Origin: Stenopsyche tienmushanensis
Lineage: Eukaryota > Arthropoda > Insecta > Trichoptera > Stenopsychidae
NCBI GenBank assembly: GCA_008973525.1
Contig: WACJ01000224.1
Location: forward strand, 248,001 to 312,000
Direction: 5' to 3'
Length of the DNA stretch: 64,000 bases
The translations under genes were made by a program, and so were the position numbers. Below are positions 10,940 to 22,485 of this stretch, in pieces. The notes under the pieces were generated by a model. The model saw only the letters and a list, made by a program, of their open reading frames with translations, did not search any database and was not told the DNA's origin. Positions within the stretch are counted from its first letter, which is position 1; every line of letters starts with the position of its first letter.

Positions 10940-11100
10940 CAAAAATACTTAATTTGCGCTATTATAACTACAGACTAAAAAGTTATGACGATTTAAAGAT
11001 GAAATTTTGGGTATTTTTCAAAATGTTGAAAAAATAATCTATTTCGACAACCCTGAATCTTAGGACTAAGGTTAACACCGATTGTTATATGGTTAGGCAA
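10940..11100 (+). repeat. Dispersed repeat, right half of split copy
   Basis: Contains 'taaaaagttatgacgat' and 'atctatttcgacaaccct', matching the reverse complement of 41255-41340 ('agggttgtcgaaatagat' type sequence). Together with 8925-9177 it reconstitutes the order seen at 41250-41530. Confidence 0.55.
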
Positions 11101-11329
11101 AATTATTGAGGATTTTTTAAGATATTAATGATGATTTGGACTTTCGACAGTGACAGATCAGCATTTTGATCGCCTTCGATGCTTGAACAAGGAGGCATAT
11201 ATTCATAAGATTTAAAAATATATTGTAAGCACACCAAAAATTTAATAGTCATGTATTAATTTAGCCAGATACGTGGTGAAAAACAAAAGATCTCGAAAAC
11301 ATCACGTCAAAATGTAAACAATGGGAAAG

Positions 11330-11660
11330 CGCTTCCGCTTCACATTTCCCTTTACAAAGGGCGGCAATAACCGGAAGCACGGCCATGTTGCCACACTACC
11401 ACCGCAAGTCGGAGTTTTTCATACGCGGCCTCAACCTAACTACCCGGACCTCCTCGGAGACTCTTGCTAGTTCCTCCCGGCGGTCAGCTTTGGACACAGC
11501 CTCCCCCCCACGTATAAATACTCGGCTTATGTAAATATTTATACGCAAATTTCGACGTGTGCGTGTCTTATGCTGGGGAGAAGGGTGTTGAGAAAGAGTG
11601 ACACTCTCACAACCACCCCACTTTTTTGCTGGCCGACACCCTCCAGTCACTTCGGAAAAT
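11330..11660. other. GC-rich block, no gene recognised
   Basis: About 330 bases of clearly higher GC content, including 'acgtataaatactcggct' (TATA-like) and a C-run near 11504-11510. The minus-strand frame 11396-11791 (131 codons) spans it but shows no known domain. It could be promoter-like or conserved non-coding DNA, or a repeat. Confidence 0.25.
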
Positions 11661-12180
11661 ACTTGGATTTTATAATATGTATACATTTCGATGGGTAAAT
11701 ATTGAATAGCATCAATCACGCACATGACCATAGAATTCGCTTCAAGGCTTCTCTTGAAAAATTGACTACTATCAAATAAATAAAGATACATTTAATTTGA
11801 TTTCTTATCGATAGGCATTATTTCCACCTTTTTTACAGCAACTAATTGATTACAATCAACTACCAATTTGGTCTTCATATGTTTATGCTTTTTCTTAAAC
11901 AGTGTCTACTACTGTTTGTATGTCTATACATAGCATAAAACAACCACTAGACCAATAGCTTGCTTGTTTTATAAAATATTACACAAACACAGCTTCATAT
12001 TTCAGTTAACAGTTTCCCCCCCAAGAGTTTCACGCATTTTTCATTTGTATGTTTTTCAATGCTTTGTTTCTAAATATTTGTATTTTTTTAAACTGATGGC
12101 TTTAATACATCTACATATTGAGTACCATTCTTGTCTAAGTATTTGTTTTGGTAGCTCAACTTTTTAATGAAATTGGTACC
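11661..12180. other. No gene recognised
   Basis: AT-rich sequence with one plus-strand open frame (11964-12167) that is hydrophobic and motif-free. I see nothing supportable. Confidence 0.3.
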
Positions 12181-12184
12181 CTTA

Positions 12185-13548
12185 TAACAACTCAACTCCT
12201 CTTCGAGTGGTCGATAGTGTGCGTAGTATCGTCGGTAGGAGGCAAGTAGATCCTCGGCCATTCTAAATTCTAGCAATACGTGGTATCGGCGCCCTTCATA
12301 GCAATTCACCTTCCCTCTACGCATTTGTGTGTTCCTACATTCCTGACAATCCTCTGCTGAATTCTCCCGTATGGTTTTGGTTTTGGCCGAGGTCAGCAGA
12401 TCCTCGGCCCCTCCAAACCTTCTCGATGCCTGAGTCCGATGAACGCACGATCCATCTCGTCATCTTATAGTTGAATGCCGGCAGATTCTTTTTTTTCTGT
12501 GGGAGGGGAATCTTTGCACCCACGGTATTCCGCGGATGGGCTCTTACAAGCCAAGACACCCTTCACAGGTAGTGTAGGATTGTACCCACTAAACACCCTC
12601 CATTGTCCTTCTCTGTCCCCTTGATATTTTTTTTCACATTGCTTCAGGAGGACAAGTAGTATGGCCTTAGGTGATTGGCTATATTATATTGTTCTATTCG
12701 CGCCAAAGGTCCCAGTTCTTCTTGCTTTCTATCATGCTGTGGACCATATTATCGACGTTGAGCTCGGCTACTCCGAGTGCTTGTTTCAGCAGTTTTCTCT
12801 GGAGTACCCAAGCCTCACAGCCAATGATGGTGTGCTCTGCGTCATCAACCTCCACTTGGCAGTGATGGCACGTTGCGGATGGTTCTTTGCCAATCCGCTT
12901 CAGGTACCGAGTGTATTACCTCGAAGGATCGAGTGTATTACCTCGTTTGTGGTACGTCATCTGCACGGCATTGGCCTTCCAATATTGGGTATGAGCCATC
13001 CTAGCTTACTGGCCACCTTCTGCGTCTTCTGTGCAGCTGCTTCAATATGTTTTTTGAGGGTCAGCTTGTTGTCCAAGAGGATCCCGAGATATCTCAGCGA
13101 TTTGCTGTATTCAACCTCGTGACCGTTCACAACAAGCTTCTTGACCCTCGGTCTTCTTCTTCTACTGTAGATCATTGACTCCGTTTTTTCTGCCACCAGC
13201 TGCTGGCGATTTTTCCGCATACATGCGTTGATTCTGGCGAAGGCTTAATTGCCCATGCTTCATTCATTCATGGAAGTGGGCCCCAGAACGGATCCCTGCG
13301 GAATGCCCATCTCTAGCTTCTTGGTCGTGCTCGTTTCACAATGATGGGCACGTCGATCTCTAAAATAGTCGCTGAAGAGCTCAATTATGTATTCGGAAAC
13401 TTCGAAGTTTTCCCTGAGCGCGTCAATGATCAGCTCCCAACTGGCGCTGTTAAAAGCATTATTTATATCGAGCGTGATCATTACGACGTCTTTGTTCTGT
13501 TTGACCGAGCCTTTTCACGTCTTCCGGATTATTGCAGATTCTAGGTTA
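12185..13548 (-). pseudogene. R1-clade LINE reverse transcriptase/C-terminal relic
   Basis: Read on the minus strand, the order is that of an R1-type ORF2. First ITLDINNAFNSASWELIIDAL with a downstream MGIPQGSVLGP block (13260-13481), i.e. RT motifs with the first catalytic Asp and the PQGS turn. Then, after a deletion that removes the YADD box (around 13220-13262), KTESMIYSRRR through SLRYLGILLDNKL and KVASKLGWLIPNIGRP (12957-13220), the thumb region typical of R1/Waldo-like elements. Around 12700-12880 frameshifted remnants follow, including residues like HTIIGCEAWVLQRKLLKQAL, the Cys/His-region-plus-'ERxxL' tail of such ORFs. Multiple stops and frameshifts make it dead. GC content is far above the neighbourhood, consistent with a transposon-derived coding sequence. 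Confidence 0.8.
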
Positions 13549-15480
13549 TCTTAATCATGCCGCGACGTTTCTTTTCGTCACTAAAAGACGTCGTGCGTAT
13601 TCCAGCAAAATGGTGGGCATCTTCTTTATCTGAGCTAATTTAGCATATCTACTACATCTCATCCAAAACAGCTCAGCATTTTTAAGGAGTCGCCGTACCG
13701 GACACCAATGTAACGTTGGCCGGGAGTACTCTCATAAGTAAAAAAGGTCGTGCTCTCAAGTGGTTTTTTTCTTCTGACTGCAGTGAGTCCTAATAGTACG
13801 CATCGAAAGCGCAAATCCCGTCTCTGATATATAAAACGTATAAGATTGTATTAATTCCTAGCATTAATCTAATTTATAATGTGATTTTGTTTGTAAGCAC
13901 ATGGCCTCATTGGATACTCCGTTGAGAGCATGGTTCGCCTCATCATTGAGCTAATTTGCATTTCTACAAACACCACTCGCTATATTTTAAACGCACAAGT
14001 CGAATACAAGTACTTACTCCATGAGGTTTTCAACGTCTCTATTATAGGGCCACGACCATCGACAGTCCATTCCGCCATTTACCCCTATTCTGAGAATTAA
14101 CATTATTATTTCTTTATGTATAGATGATAGTTATAATATACAACTGTTGAAGATCAATTTCTATTTTTAAAAAACAAGTAGCGTGATTGTTTTGACACTT
14201 GCATATACATACAGGTGATATGGGGGCGGGGGTCCCAAAAGCGGGCGCGCTCTCTTGGAATATTTCTGGGCAAATGAGGCGTTAAAATAACCTGTTATTC
14301 TTAAAATGTCCATAAACTGGGATTGGGCTGGACCATCACCGCGGAAAGGTCGCCACCGAGTCGTCCACGCTCCGGGGAAAATCGAAAGCCTTTCCCAAAA
14401 TTTGTTATCTGTGATTTTGCATACAAGTCCATTGTGCGCGGACCGTCGAGATACGGACCTGCTGGTACACCCAATCCAAGTAGAAGCCTCTTGTCATAAT
14501 AAAGTGAAAATTTTACTAGCATTACACTATCAATATATGTCATTGTATATTTGCATAATAATACGGAGCAATTGATGTATAACATTTTGGTGTCTCGAAA
14601 TGGAATGCGTTTCTTCACATTTTAACTCTGTGTGGTCCGTGATCATATTTCCAGACCATAAATTGTATATATAATGCCCATTTATTGTTTGAATCACCAG
14701 ACAAAAATTCTTTTTTAATTTTATTTATAAAGAAAAACAATTAAAACAATGGTTTTTATATTTGCATTTTAGCATTATTTTTTAATCATAAAAAATAAAT
14801 TATTTAAAAATCCAATGTATTATAAAGATTTACTGACTGTACATCTCACGAGTACGAAAGGGATGGTCATATAGGATGGCTACGTATCCGATAATGAAAG
14901 CGAATAAAATACGGATTATCCTATAATTGGAAACAAATTTGTTGAAAGAAAAATGTAAAACCACGCATTTAAATCTTCAAAAACAAATCCTGATTTATAA
15001 TCTGTGCCCCGATTCCGAAATTGTTGGCATTAAAATTGTTTACAAGCTCACTATCGATTTACAAGTCTTTGTTATGCATGCTTTTCAATATCGCAGACAA
15101 TTTCGGAAACGTATTGGGTGTGTGAATAAATTCCTGCCGTTTTTCGTGAAAATAAACCCTTTATTTTAAGAGCATGTTAATCAAAATATTTTCTGTCGAG
15201 CCATGAGTAATCGATTGGAAAAGTGATAATCAAAAGATGCAATGTCAGGAGAGTACAGCGAGTGTGGTAAAATTTCCCATTTCATCGTTTTTATATAGGT
15301 TTTGACCGTTGATGTAACGTTGGTCTAGCATTCTTATGTTGCAAAATCACCTTGCAAATTTCCTTCAATGCTCAAACGCATCAATTGCTTTCGATAGAGA
15401 TCTTTTGTGATGGTTTAATTGGATTGGAGCATCTCATAATATTAGATAAAAAACCAAATACAGAGCATGAGGTACGATAC
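13549..15480. other. No gene recognised; GC-richer patch at 14210-14480
   Basis: Mostly AT-rich. 14210-14480 is GC-richer and open on both strands (14301-14618 minus, 14306-14575 plus), but neither translation shows a domain. 13690-13790 includes 'aaaaaaggtcgtgctctc', similar to a segment near 19145, so part of a repeat family may be present. Confidence 0.25.
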
Positions 15481-15499
15481 AATGTGAAATTATCTTATC

Positions 15500-15790
15500 T
15501 TATCTGTCAGAGCCGTCGCAGCGTGTATGAAACTTGTACATAAATAAATGCACACTATCAATAGCACACAATATTCGGTCATATCTTCAAGTAAACATAA
15601 ACAATACATTCAATCGTACGATGCACGTAATATACTCTCTCCGTCTTTGTCTCCCATTCGCAATCTCCGATATGTAAGATCATCTTTCCGTCTCTGTTTA
15701 TCTCCAAACTCAATATGCAATACACTCTTCGTCTCTGTCTGTCTTCGAGCTCAGCATGTAAGAATGCTCTTTCTGAATCACTGTAATTCG
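15500..15790. repeat. Degenerate tandem array (three units) in a dispersed repeat
   Basis: Units beginning 'tactctctccgtctttgtct' (about 15631), 'gatcatctttccgtctctgt' (about 15679) and 'tacactcttcgtctctgtct' (about 15720), each ending '...atgtaa/tgcaa', form three imperfect tandem copies of about 45 bases. The left part 'gcagcgtgtatgaaacttgtacataaataaat' type sequence recurs at 42877-42909, and the reverse complement of the unit ('gacaaagacggagagagta') matches 42097-42114. The array is thus linked to the TTAA/piggyBac-like repeat family. Confidence 0.55.
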
Positions 15791-15799
15791 ATCGCAAAT

Positions 15800-17780
15800 A
15801 AGCGATCATCCTACCATACAGATTAAACCAATCTGTGCTTATTTTTTACACCAGAGTATGATCAACATAGATCTCCATAATGAATCTATATACTTCAGCA
15901 GCAGGTTTCTTTTGAATAAAGTAGTGCAGAAAAATTCCCCACAAATATGGTCTGCACAAAATTCGACACGTTTTACGCTACGAAAAAAAATGTTTACACT
16001 GTAATGGATTGACGTACACTGATTTTAAAGATATTTTGTAGTAATTCATACCACTTAAGATACACAAAATGGTTATACCGCCGTCTGACGGTGAAACGGC
16101 AGGTACTTATTCACACGCCCAATAGAAAATTTCCATAAGATATTTTCTCAGAGATAGAAGAATTTATTTGGTGGTTGAATTCCATATGTCACTAAACTAG
16201 AGGATCTGTGAGTGAATAGCATAATAATAATTATCTTTGAATTATATTTTAAATGATGTTGCAAAGCAGTCATTCATACCTTATAATATCTCTCAGTATT
16301 TATGTTTTAATGGCAGATAATCGAAACAAACTTATATCGAGACGATCGATCGGAAATGTTAATATTTTCGATCTTCCAAATCAGTTGGCACAGTGAAAAA
16401 CTATGCATTTAATTTTATTTTATTTCCAAAGTATCCCAAAGCATTTCTTTATGGAAAACTAACAATGGAAAATTCTCTTGGTCCTTACCTTGATTTCCAT
16501 AACTGTGATCTGCTGAAGCGTACTTAAAGTATAAAAACCAAATTCTAGACTCGAAAAGCAGCATATCCCTTTAATCCCATTAAAGTTTACACAATATCAA
16601 TAAAATCATCATAGCTAAATAATTCTATATAGGTATTTGTTCAACAGTCGCTTTAAATATTAAAGGATTCGGTTATAATAAATGGTGGCTTTATCTGTTT
16701 TTGAAGTGAAATTTCTATAGACGCGATAAGAAAAAAATGTTTAAACGTCACGATAAATGAAACTTCAACCGATAGTTTGTAGGAAAAATAAGCATAATTG
16801 TTTGTACCGCTAACTCTCGATATATTAGCTCTCTGAGGCTAAAAGGATTAAACTCTTTTCTTTTTCATATTGAGTCACTTTTTTGCAAGTTTGTCAAAAA
16901 AAATCCTATGAACTTATTAAGTGATATTTACAAATTGGTAAAAGTAAGTCTTAATTTATTTAATGAAATTGAAATTTCTATACTTTAGCTACACTATGCT
17001 GTATCTATAAGCATTACGTGCTCTTTAAAGAACAAGCGATATTTAAACATCAAAGTTAATAACACAATTAACAACAATGATTATTAATTTTAAAATAAAT
17101 TTCTATCAATCTCTATTGTTACCTTGAAATACTTGTATTTCGGCTTTCTTCGTTATTCAGAATGTTCTATTAAACATCACTTGTAATTTCATTCAAGGAG
17201 GCTTAGAACTAAAACATAAAGGATAAATAAATTCATTTTCCAAATGAAAAATTCGCTGAAACTCTTTTTTTCGGGCAGCTTTGATGTTGCGCATTTCAAT
17301 CGAGATTTAATAATTAATTTTCGCTCAATCGGAAGTGACGCAACAGAATCAACCCTTCCAGCGCAATTTTGAAATTCAACCTCTTGTACTCCAATGTATA
17401 CGACGTTTCGATATTTTCATCTTAACTGTATTTTGAAAAATAATTCTTCAAAATATCAAATTCAAAATAAAGATTCAAATTCAAATCCTGATCGTGGGAA
17501 AAGATCATCTGAAATGATCAATACAATGATAAATTTTGGCAATTTTCGCATGTTTCCCAAAAAACAAAGCTGTAAGTATCTTAATAGGAACAAGTTGGTG
17601 CATTAACTATAAAAACTAGATATATCACACCAAAAATGAGCTTGAAAATATCGATCTCTATGCAAAAAATAACTTAGACGACAATGCACTTAAAAATGAA
17701 CTTGGAACGGTTCTTTGAGTAGCCTAAACATTTCCAATGCTTAGCGGTGAGAGATTTAACATGCCACAAAAATATAGAAT
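15800..17780. other. No gene recognised
   Basis: Two kilobases of AT-rich sequence. 16125-16230 loosely resembles 27765-27860 ('ccatagaatattttctaa' type), so an old dispersed repeat is likely. A short open frame at 17394-17606 has no known motif. Confidence 0.3.
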
Positions 17781-17799
17781 GATTTACATTTATTGGAAT

Positions 17800-18566
17800 T
17801 AGGGTTTCTATGTCGAGACGACCCGGGGCTTTTTTCCCAGGACCCGTAGCTAACGGATTTTAATAAAAACATTTACAGTAAGTTTTTCAGAGGTTATTAT
17901 AATGTATTTTATATATTTCGTATTAAATAAGTAGTATCATTTTGTTACATATATTTTATCAACATTGTAGTCCACAATGGAAAGAAGTCAATCGGAAGTA
18001 TGGAAACATTACAAAAAAAACTACAAAAAAAGGGATAGCCCAAACTGCCCAAAACAAATCACATGTAAAGGGTCAAACACAATTGAACTAGTGAGACGTC
18101 TTGAAAGGGTACATCGAACTTTTGTACATCGAAGAAGACAGTGCGAAAATAATTAAAATATTCCAATAACCAATAATAAATTTTGTAAAGAGGAAAATAC
18201 TTTCAGAAATTGTAGCAACAACGACTGATGGTGTCATGAAAAAGTTTGGGCGTGAATGTCCTGTCGTCAATGAACTTGCATAAATCAAGAAATATTTTAC
18301 CAGAAAACTTGTCAAACAGAAACAGAAAACATTGAAACAGAAGAATATTTAGATTATTCCAATAAAGATGAACAAAACACTGAAGAAAGTGACTCAAAAT
18401 ATGATAATTCAGAAAGATAGATCAAGATGCATATGTAACATACATAAATATGTAACGCATATAAATATTTAATTTAAAAAATCTGTACTTAATTGAAGAT
18501 AAAATAAAAGTCTCGAGTCCCGGGAAGTTCCGGGACATTGAAAAAGCCGAGACTTCAGAATCTCTA
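17800..18566 (+). mobile_element. hAT element with perfect 8-bp target duplication (family 2, copy 1)
   Basis: The element is flanked by an exact direct repeat ATTGGAAT (17792-17799 and 18567-18574), the 8-bp duplication of hAT transposons. Its ends are inverted: 'tagggtttctatgtcgagac' on the left and, reverse complemented, 'tagagattctgaagtctcgg' on the right. Inside on the plus strand, MERSQSEVWKHYKK (from about 17978) resembles the start of a BED zinc finger with its Cys/His positions eroded. IVATTTDGVMKKFGRECPVV (about 18201-18260) matches the conserved (V/I)xxTTDGAxxMKKFGRE block of hAT transposases. Stops and a large internal deletion make it non-autonomous (767 bp). Copy 2 is at 59905-61493 and a 5' fragment at 52040-52262. 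Confidence 0.85.
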
Positions 18567-18574
18567 ATTGGAAT

Positions 18575-19060
18575 AAAAATCATCATCCATCCATAACTGA
18601 ATGCACCAAGACATATTTTCCAAAGTTCAGATTGTCATTCACCAATGTAGGAACCAATAATTTTAGCACCCACTATACATTTCAAATCTAGTTCCTGAGG
18701 ATAACCTATTATAACCGAACCCAGTGAGTTCCAGTTCATGTTCTAAAATCGCATTATTCGTCGCTGAAGCAACTTATCAGCTTAGCATCATCACGAAGAA
18801 GTATTTTATGATATTTTGTTCATTGATATGATCAACAAATTTAAAGCGTTCTACATTCTCAGGCATCGCTTTTAAACAATGTTTCTAATTCTAATGATTT
18901 ATCATGATTTGACTAGCTTACTAAGGAGCTATTTGACTACTCCTTAAATGTTTTTTTAACAGCAAGCTAGTATTCAGTTTATCTACTATACTATATTTGT
19001 TGCTACTTTTACAAATCTTGGCTTGCTAAATCTGAGATACACCTAAGCATAACGTATGTC
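18575..19060. other. No gene recognised
   Basis: AT-rich sequence without open frames of note, repeats or splice-supported exons. Confidence 0.3.
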
Positions 19061-19179
19061 TTCACCCTAGCTCGGCAGCGCCCTAGCGAGGAAAGGAGGG
19101 ACTGGAATCTTTGCACTCCGGAAAGCCTTTTCCAGTAAAATCAAAAAGGTCGTCTAAAGTAGTTTTTCACTGTCCCCTG

Positions 19180-19420
19180 AGGAAAACTACTCAGTCTTTA
19201 TAAATCCTCCCTATCGAAACGTTACGTTCATTCAGGAGACTCGCTGTGTGAGCATTCTAAATGAAACTCGGATCTTATGCTACCTTCAATATCAAGCAAA
19301 TGAGGAGGTGAATGCGTGAGACAGACGAAATGGAAGTAACCCCTTCCTGTGAATGGATATTGAAGAGGCCCATAGTTCTGTAGTGGACTGTTTGTGGCTG
19401 CACTATGGTGATGATGATGT
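19180..19420 (+). mobile_element. 5'-truncated retroposon 3' end with (ATG)n tail, copy 2
   Basis: Shares with 55910-56178 the upstream segment 'aaactactcagtcttta' and the downstream 'ctgtgaatggatattgaaga' to 'ggctgcactatg', ending in 'gtgatgatgatg'. It is longer at the 5' side than copy 1 (4686-4856), as expected for variable truncation. GC-richer sequence upstream (19070-19130) may also belong to it. Confidence 0.65.
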
Positions 19421-20005
19421 TCAAAATATGATATCATTTTACGAAGTTTTTTCTTGAATTTAAATTACCATATCCTTTTTTTATGACAGCGTGTCAAGTT
19501 TTAATAACTCATTGTAAAATATTTCTTATGAAACTCGTTGAATACTTAATTTTATCTTTGAATCTTTAGAGTGTATCTTGTCTGTATATTTACGTTCTGG
19601 CCATTTACGTTGTACAAGTCTACGTGACGATTTTAGTGCAGTACACATGAAGGGAATACCGTTTATGCAATCTGAAACAATAATGTAATAAAGTTATCCA
19701 ACTAAAATTCGGTAACTTTGTTGTTTAAAATAAAAATCATTTAACATCAAAAATTTTGAGCAACATTCTAAGGCGAATATCTTATGTATAAAAATAATAC
19801 CACGAAATGTACTATTTTTTAAATCAATGCGTGTGCTGCGTATCCTCGTAGATTGAGTACGCATAGTGCTCATAAGCAGGTCGCACAATGTTGATTCTTT
19901 CACAATTCATATTTGGATTTAAACATTATTATTATTTAAAAAAAAGTGTGTGTAAGACTTTCGTGTGGTAGACGTAATTTTTTTAGCTTCTCTGAAATGT
20001 TGATA
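19421..20005. other. No gene recognised
   Basis: AT-rich sequence. The minus frame at 19694-19903 has no known motif. Confidence 0.3.
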
Positions 20006-20009
20006 TTAT

Positions 20010-20240
20010 GCATTGTTTGCTAAAAAATGAAACTGTGTTTGTGTAATATATAATAAAAGTGGCATGATACTGGTCTTCTGGTTGTTTTGTGTTATTAACA
20101 CATTAACACACAGTAGACGCGATGCGGCGCATGCTCATAGCGTGTCAATGATATATGAGATGGAGACAGAGACTGCAAACGTTTCTCCCTTTCTTTCTGA
20201 ACAGTTGGAGTTTCACTTCTCGTGACGTTCATGGCAATTT
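20010..20240 (+). repeat. Dispersed repeat, copy A (tgtgtaatataata... family)
   Basis: Starts 'tgtgtttgtgtaatatataat', followed by 'gatactggtcttctggttg', 'gcggcgcatgc', a purine-rich 'gagatggagacagagac' and 'gtgacgttcatg'. The same order is seen at 39705-39930 and, shortened, at 41995-42150. The GC-rich 'gcggcgcatgc' core stands out from the AT-rich background. Class unknown; the purine-rich part resembles the piggyBac-like MITE at 10378. Confidence 0.65.
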
Positions 20241-20389
20241 GCTATATAGCGCCTATAGAAGCTTCGCTTCAAAAACAAATTAAGTTTGAAAGCGAATATT
20301 TTAATTAAATTTACTTCGTGTCGATCGATTTAATAACATTGTTCTAAGATGACAATAGGCTGTCCGATGACGAAAAGAAAGATAATGCA

Positions 20390-20950
20390 TGCAATTAGCT
20401 TATCGCCTCGTAGGGGCGCCCTTTTGTTTCACCCGTGGTGGACCAGTGTCGCAATTTTTTTTTTCGAGATTAAAAAAGGGGTGTCGTTTTTATCTAATTG
20501 TTGAAGCCGCGAGGGGGGGTTGGCCATAGAGCAATATCGTAAATCCGGTGCTAAGTTAGTCCGAGGCAGATATTGGAGCAACGCGTTTTAACAATGCTCG
20601 GGCAGTGCGTAGGCGAGCTGCCCTGTGGATGTTTCCATTTCAATTTCACTGGCGATTTCCTTCAAGTAGCCCGCGCGCCCGGGGAACGGGTATACATTAA
20701 CATACGCGGGCCCTACAACCGTATAATGCATACAGCCACACGTAAGTCTTCTGGCATGGACATCACCCCCCTCCCCCACTACACACCATACACCCTCACC
20801 ACCCACCCACCCGGACAAACTAAGCACGCATCCTGGTAAGGGGCTAGAGCGGTGCGCAAGGGATGGGCCACGCTGGCGGATCGGGTGGTCGCTGCGGGAG
20901 GGGAAACTTTCAGGGATGTAGTCTCACCGACTCCTTCTCATCTAATCCAG
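20390..20950. other. GC-rich block with unrecognised open frames
   Basis: A sharply bounded GC-rich island. 20573-20839 is open on plus and 20588-20827 on minus. The plus frame is followed by a donor-like 'cacgtaagt' at about 20739, so a 5' exon is conceivable. The translation matches nothing I know. Pyrimidine-rich CCCCCTCCCCC and ACCCACCCACCC tracts occupy 20767-20815. Confidence 0.25.
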
Positions 20951-21640
20951 ATCGTTTGACCAACTATCGAAATCTTCGATTCAAGTCCTAACCACCTTCG
21001 AAACTAAAACTCTTTGAAATTTCCAACTTGCCACATGGATACATGACCATCAATCAATGTCAATAGAACACAACTCTGCCAAGATCTCATCGTTGGATTG
21101 AATTTGAATTTAAATATATTTAATTTATAAAAATCATGCGAATACACGTCATAATTGACTAAAAATATTAAATTAAATGTAAATTTTACATATTGATTAT
21201 AGTTATTTTTTAATATTTTTCACAATACTAATTTAATAACTTATATCCAAATAAATACAAGAAAATATTCTCAACCTGTAAAATCTCTCGTTTTCCATAT
21301 CGCGATTATGTCAATATCACACGTATAAAGAGATGAATATATGATTTAACTTCCTGGCCTTTTATTTTAAAGGTTCGAACTCAAATCTAAATTACTGAAA
21401 AAATATCACATCGGATACATTGCAGATCGATCATCAATATATAGGTTTGTCCTTAGATATAAATAATGATATGCTTTGCAGCCACAGGATCATAGTTATA
21501 TTTAAGAATATATTTTTACAAAATATTATTGATATTGTTTAAATCTGTGTATTTGGATTTAGAAATGAAAGTCGCTTAATTTAAAAAAAAATTGAAATTC
21601 ATAAGCCGAAATAATTATGGTCGCCGACAGTGCCGAGTAG
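20951..21640. other. AT-rich, includes a SINE-like tract near 21345-21470
   Basis: 'aaaggttcgaactcaaatct' near 21370-21389 resembles a tRNA-type B box and is related to the segments at 46500 and 41100. The following 'ataggtttgtccttagat' (21440) also recurs near 46570 and 33890. Otherwise nothing is visible. Confidence 0.3.
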
Positions 21641-21689
21641 ATGTGTCCTGAATTTAATGAGTGATAAGTGAAAACAAATTTGGACGCAC

Positions 21690-22485
21690 AATTTTTTCAG
21701 GAAGAATCGTCTGCTGTGTCTGCGAAGTCAGAAAAAAGCAGCATCAGCAGGGCCGTTATCGCTTATAAAGGGCGTTTTTCGGGTGCGTGCATAAATTGAA
21801 ATTGTCCGAATGCGAACGGTGTCCCTTATTCTTGTGTCGCCGCACACAAAGGTAGTCCACCCCTCGGCATGGGCACATCATCTGCGTACGGAGTGCGTAG
21901 GGGAGAGGAGGGTGTTCTGGGGGCAGTGCGCCCCCTGGTCCAGCAGGGGGGTCCTCCCCCCCAGCCAGCTTCCTTCTCTCGCTGCCCCCTTCGATCAATA
22001 CCCCATATATGTACGACTTTATGTAAAAGTTTAGACGTGCCTGCGTACGCAGAATACGGACATATATCTATACACACACCTTACATTAAAGATACACACC
22101 GCACAAGAGGAGGTTTGACGACACGGAGGGTGGACCGGCCTCTCCACCGGCAGGACGCCGCAGCCTCGATATATAAAGCCTCCCGTGAAAGCCTTACACC
22201 ATAGCCGAACACGATCGCGTTTCCACGAGCCAAGACCTCTTGCTATGAGAAACGCTCCCGAAATTATAAAAACGCAAAAAAAGACTAAATTATTCCTTCG
22301 AAAGGCTTACAGCGCCCCCATCCCCTATCGGGTCGACTTAGTCTTCAACGATGCATATCCTTTGACAGGAACAAATTTCACACATCGTGCGAATTATACA
22401 TGTAAAGCCCAGATGTTTAAAAAGTACATTAAGGATCGGTCGATCCCGAAGAAAGTCGATCAGTTAACAAAGCGGAATCTTTAAT
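21690..22485. other. GC-rich block, no gene recognised
   Basis: About 800 bases of elevated GC. The frames at 21810-22034, 21869-22204 and 22185-22484 (plus) and 21756-22077 (minus) overlap each other and none has a recognisable domain. 'cgatatataaagcctcccg' near 22167-22185 is a good TATA-box match and 'cgcttataaagggcg' near 21759 another, so a promoter is possible but unproven. Confidence 0.25.

Noticed and set aside
11396..11791. 131-codon minus-strand frame across a GC-rich block
   Set aside because: No recognisable motif and low-complexity regions. Reported only as a GC-rich block.
22185..22484. 99-codon frame with basic composition
   Set aside because: Starts at a non-ATG codon, overlaps other frames and matches no family I know.
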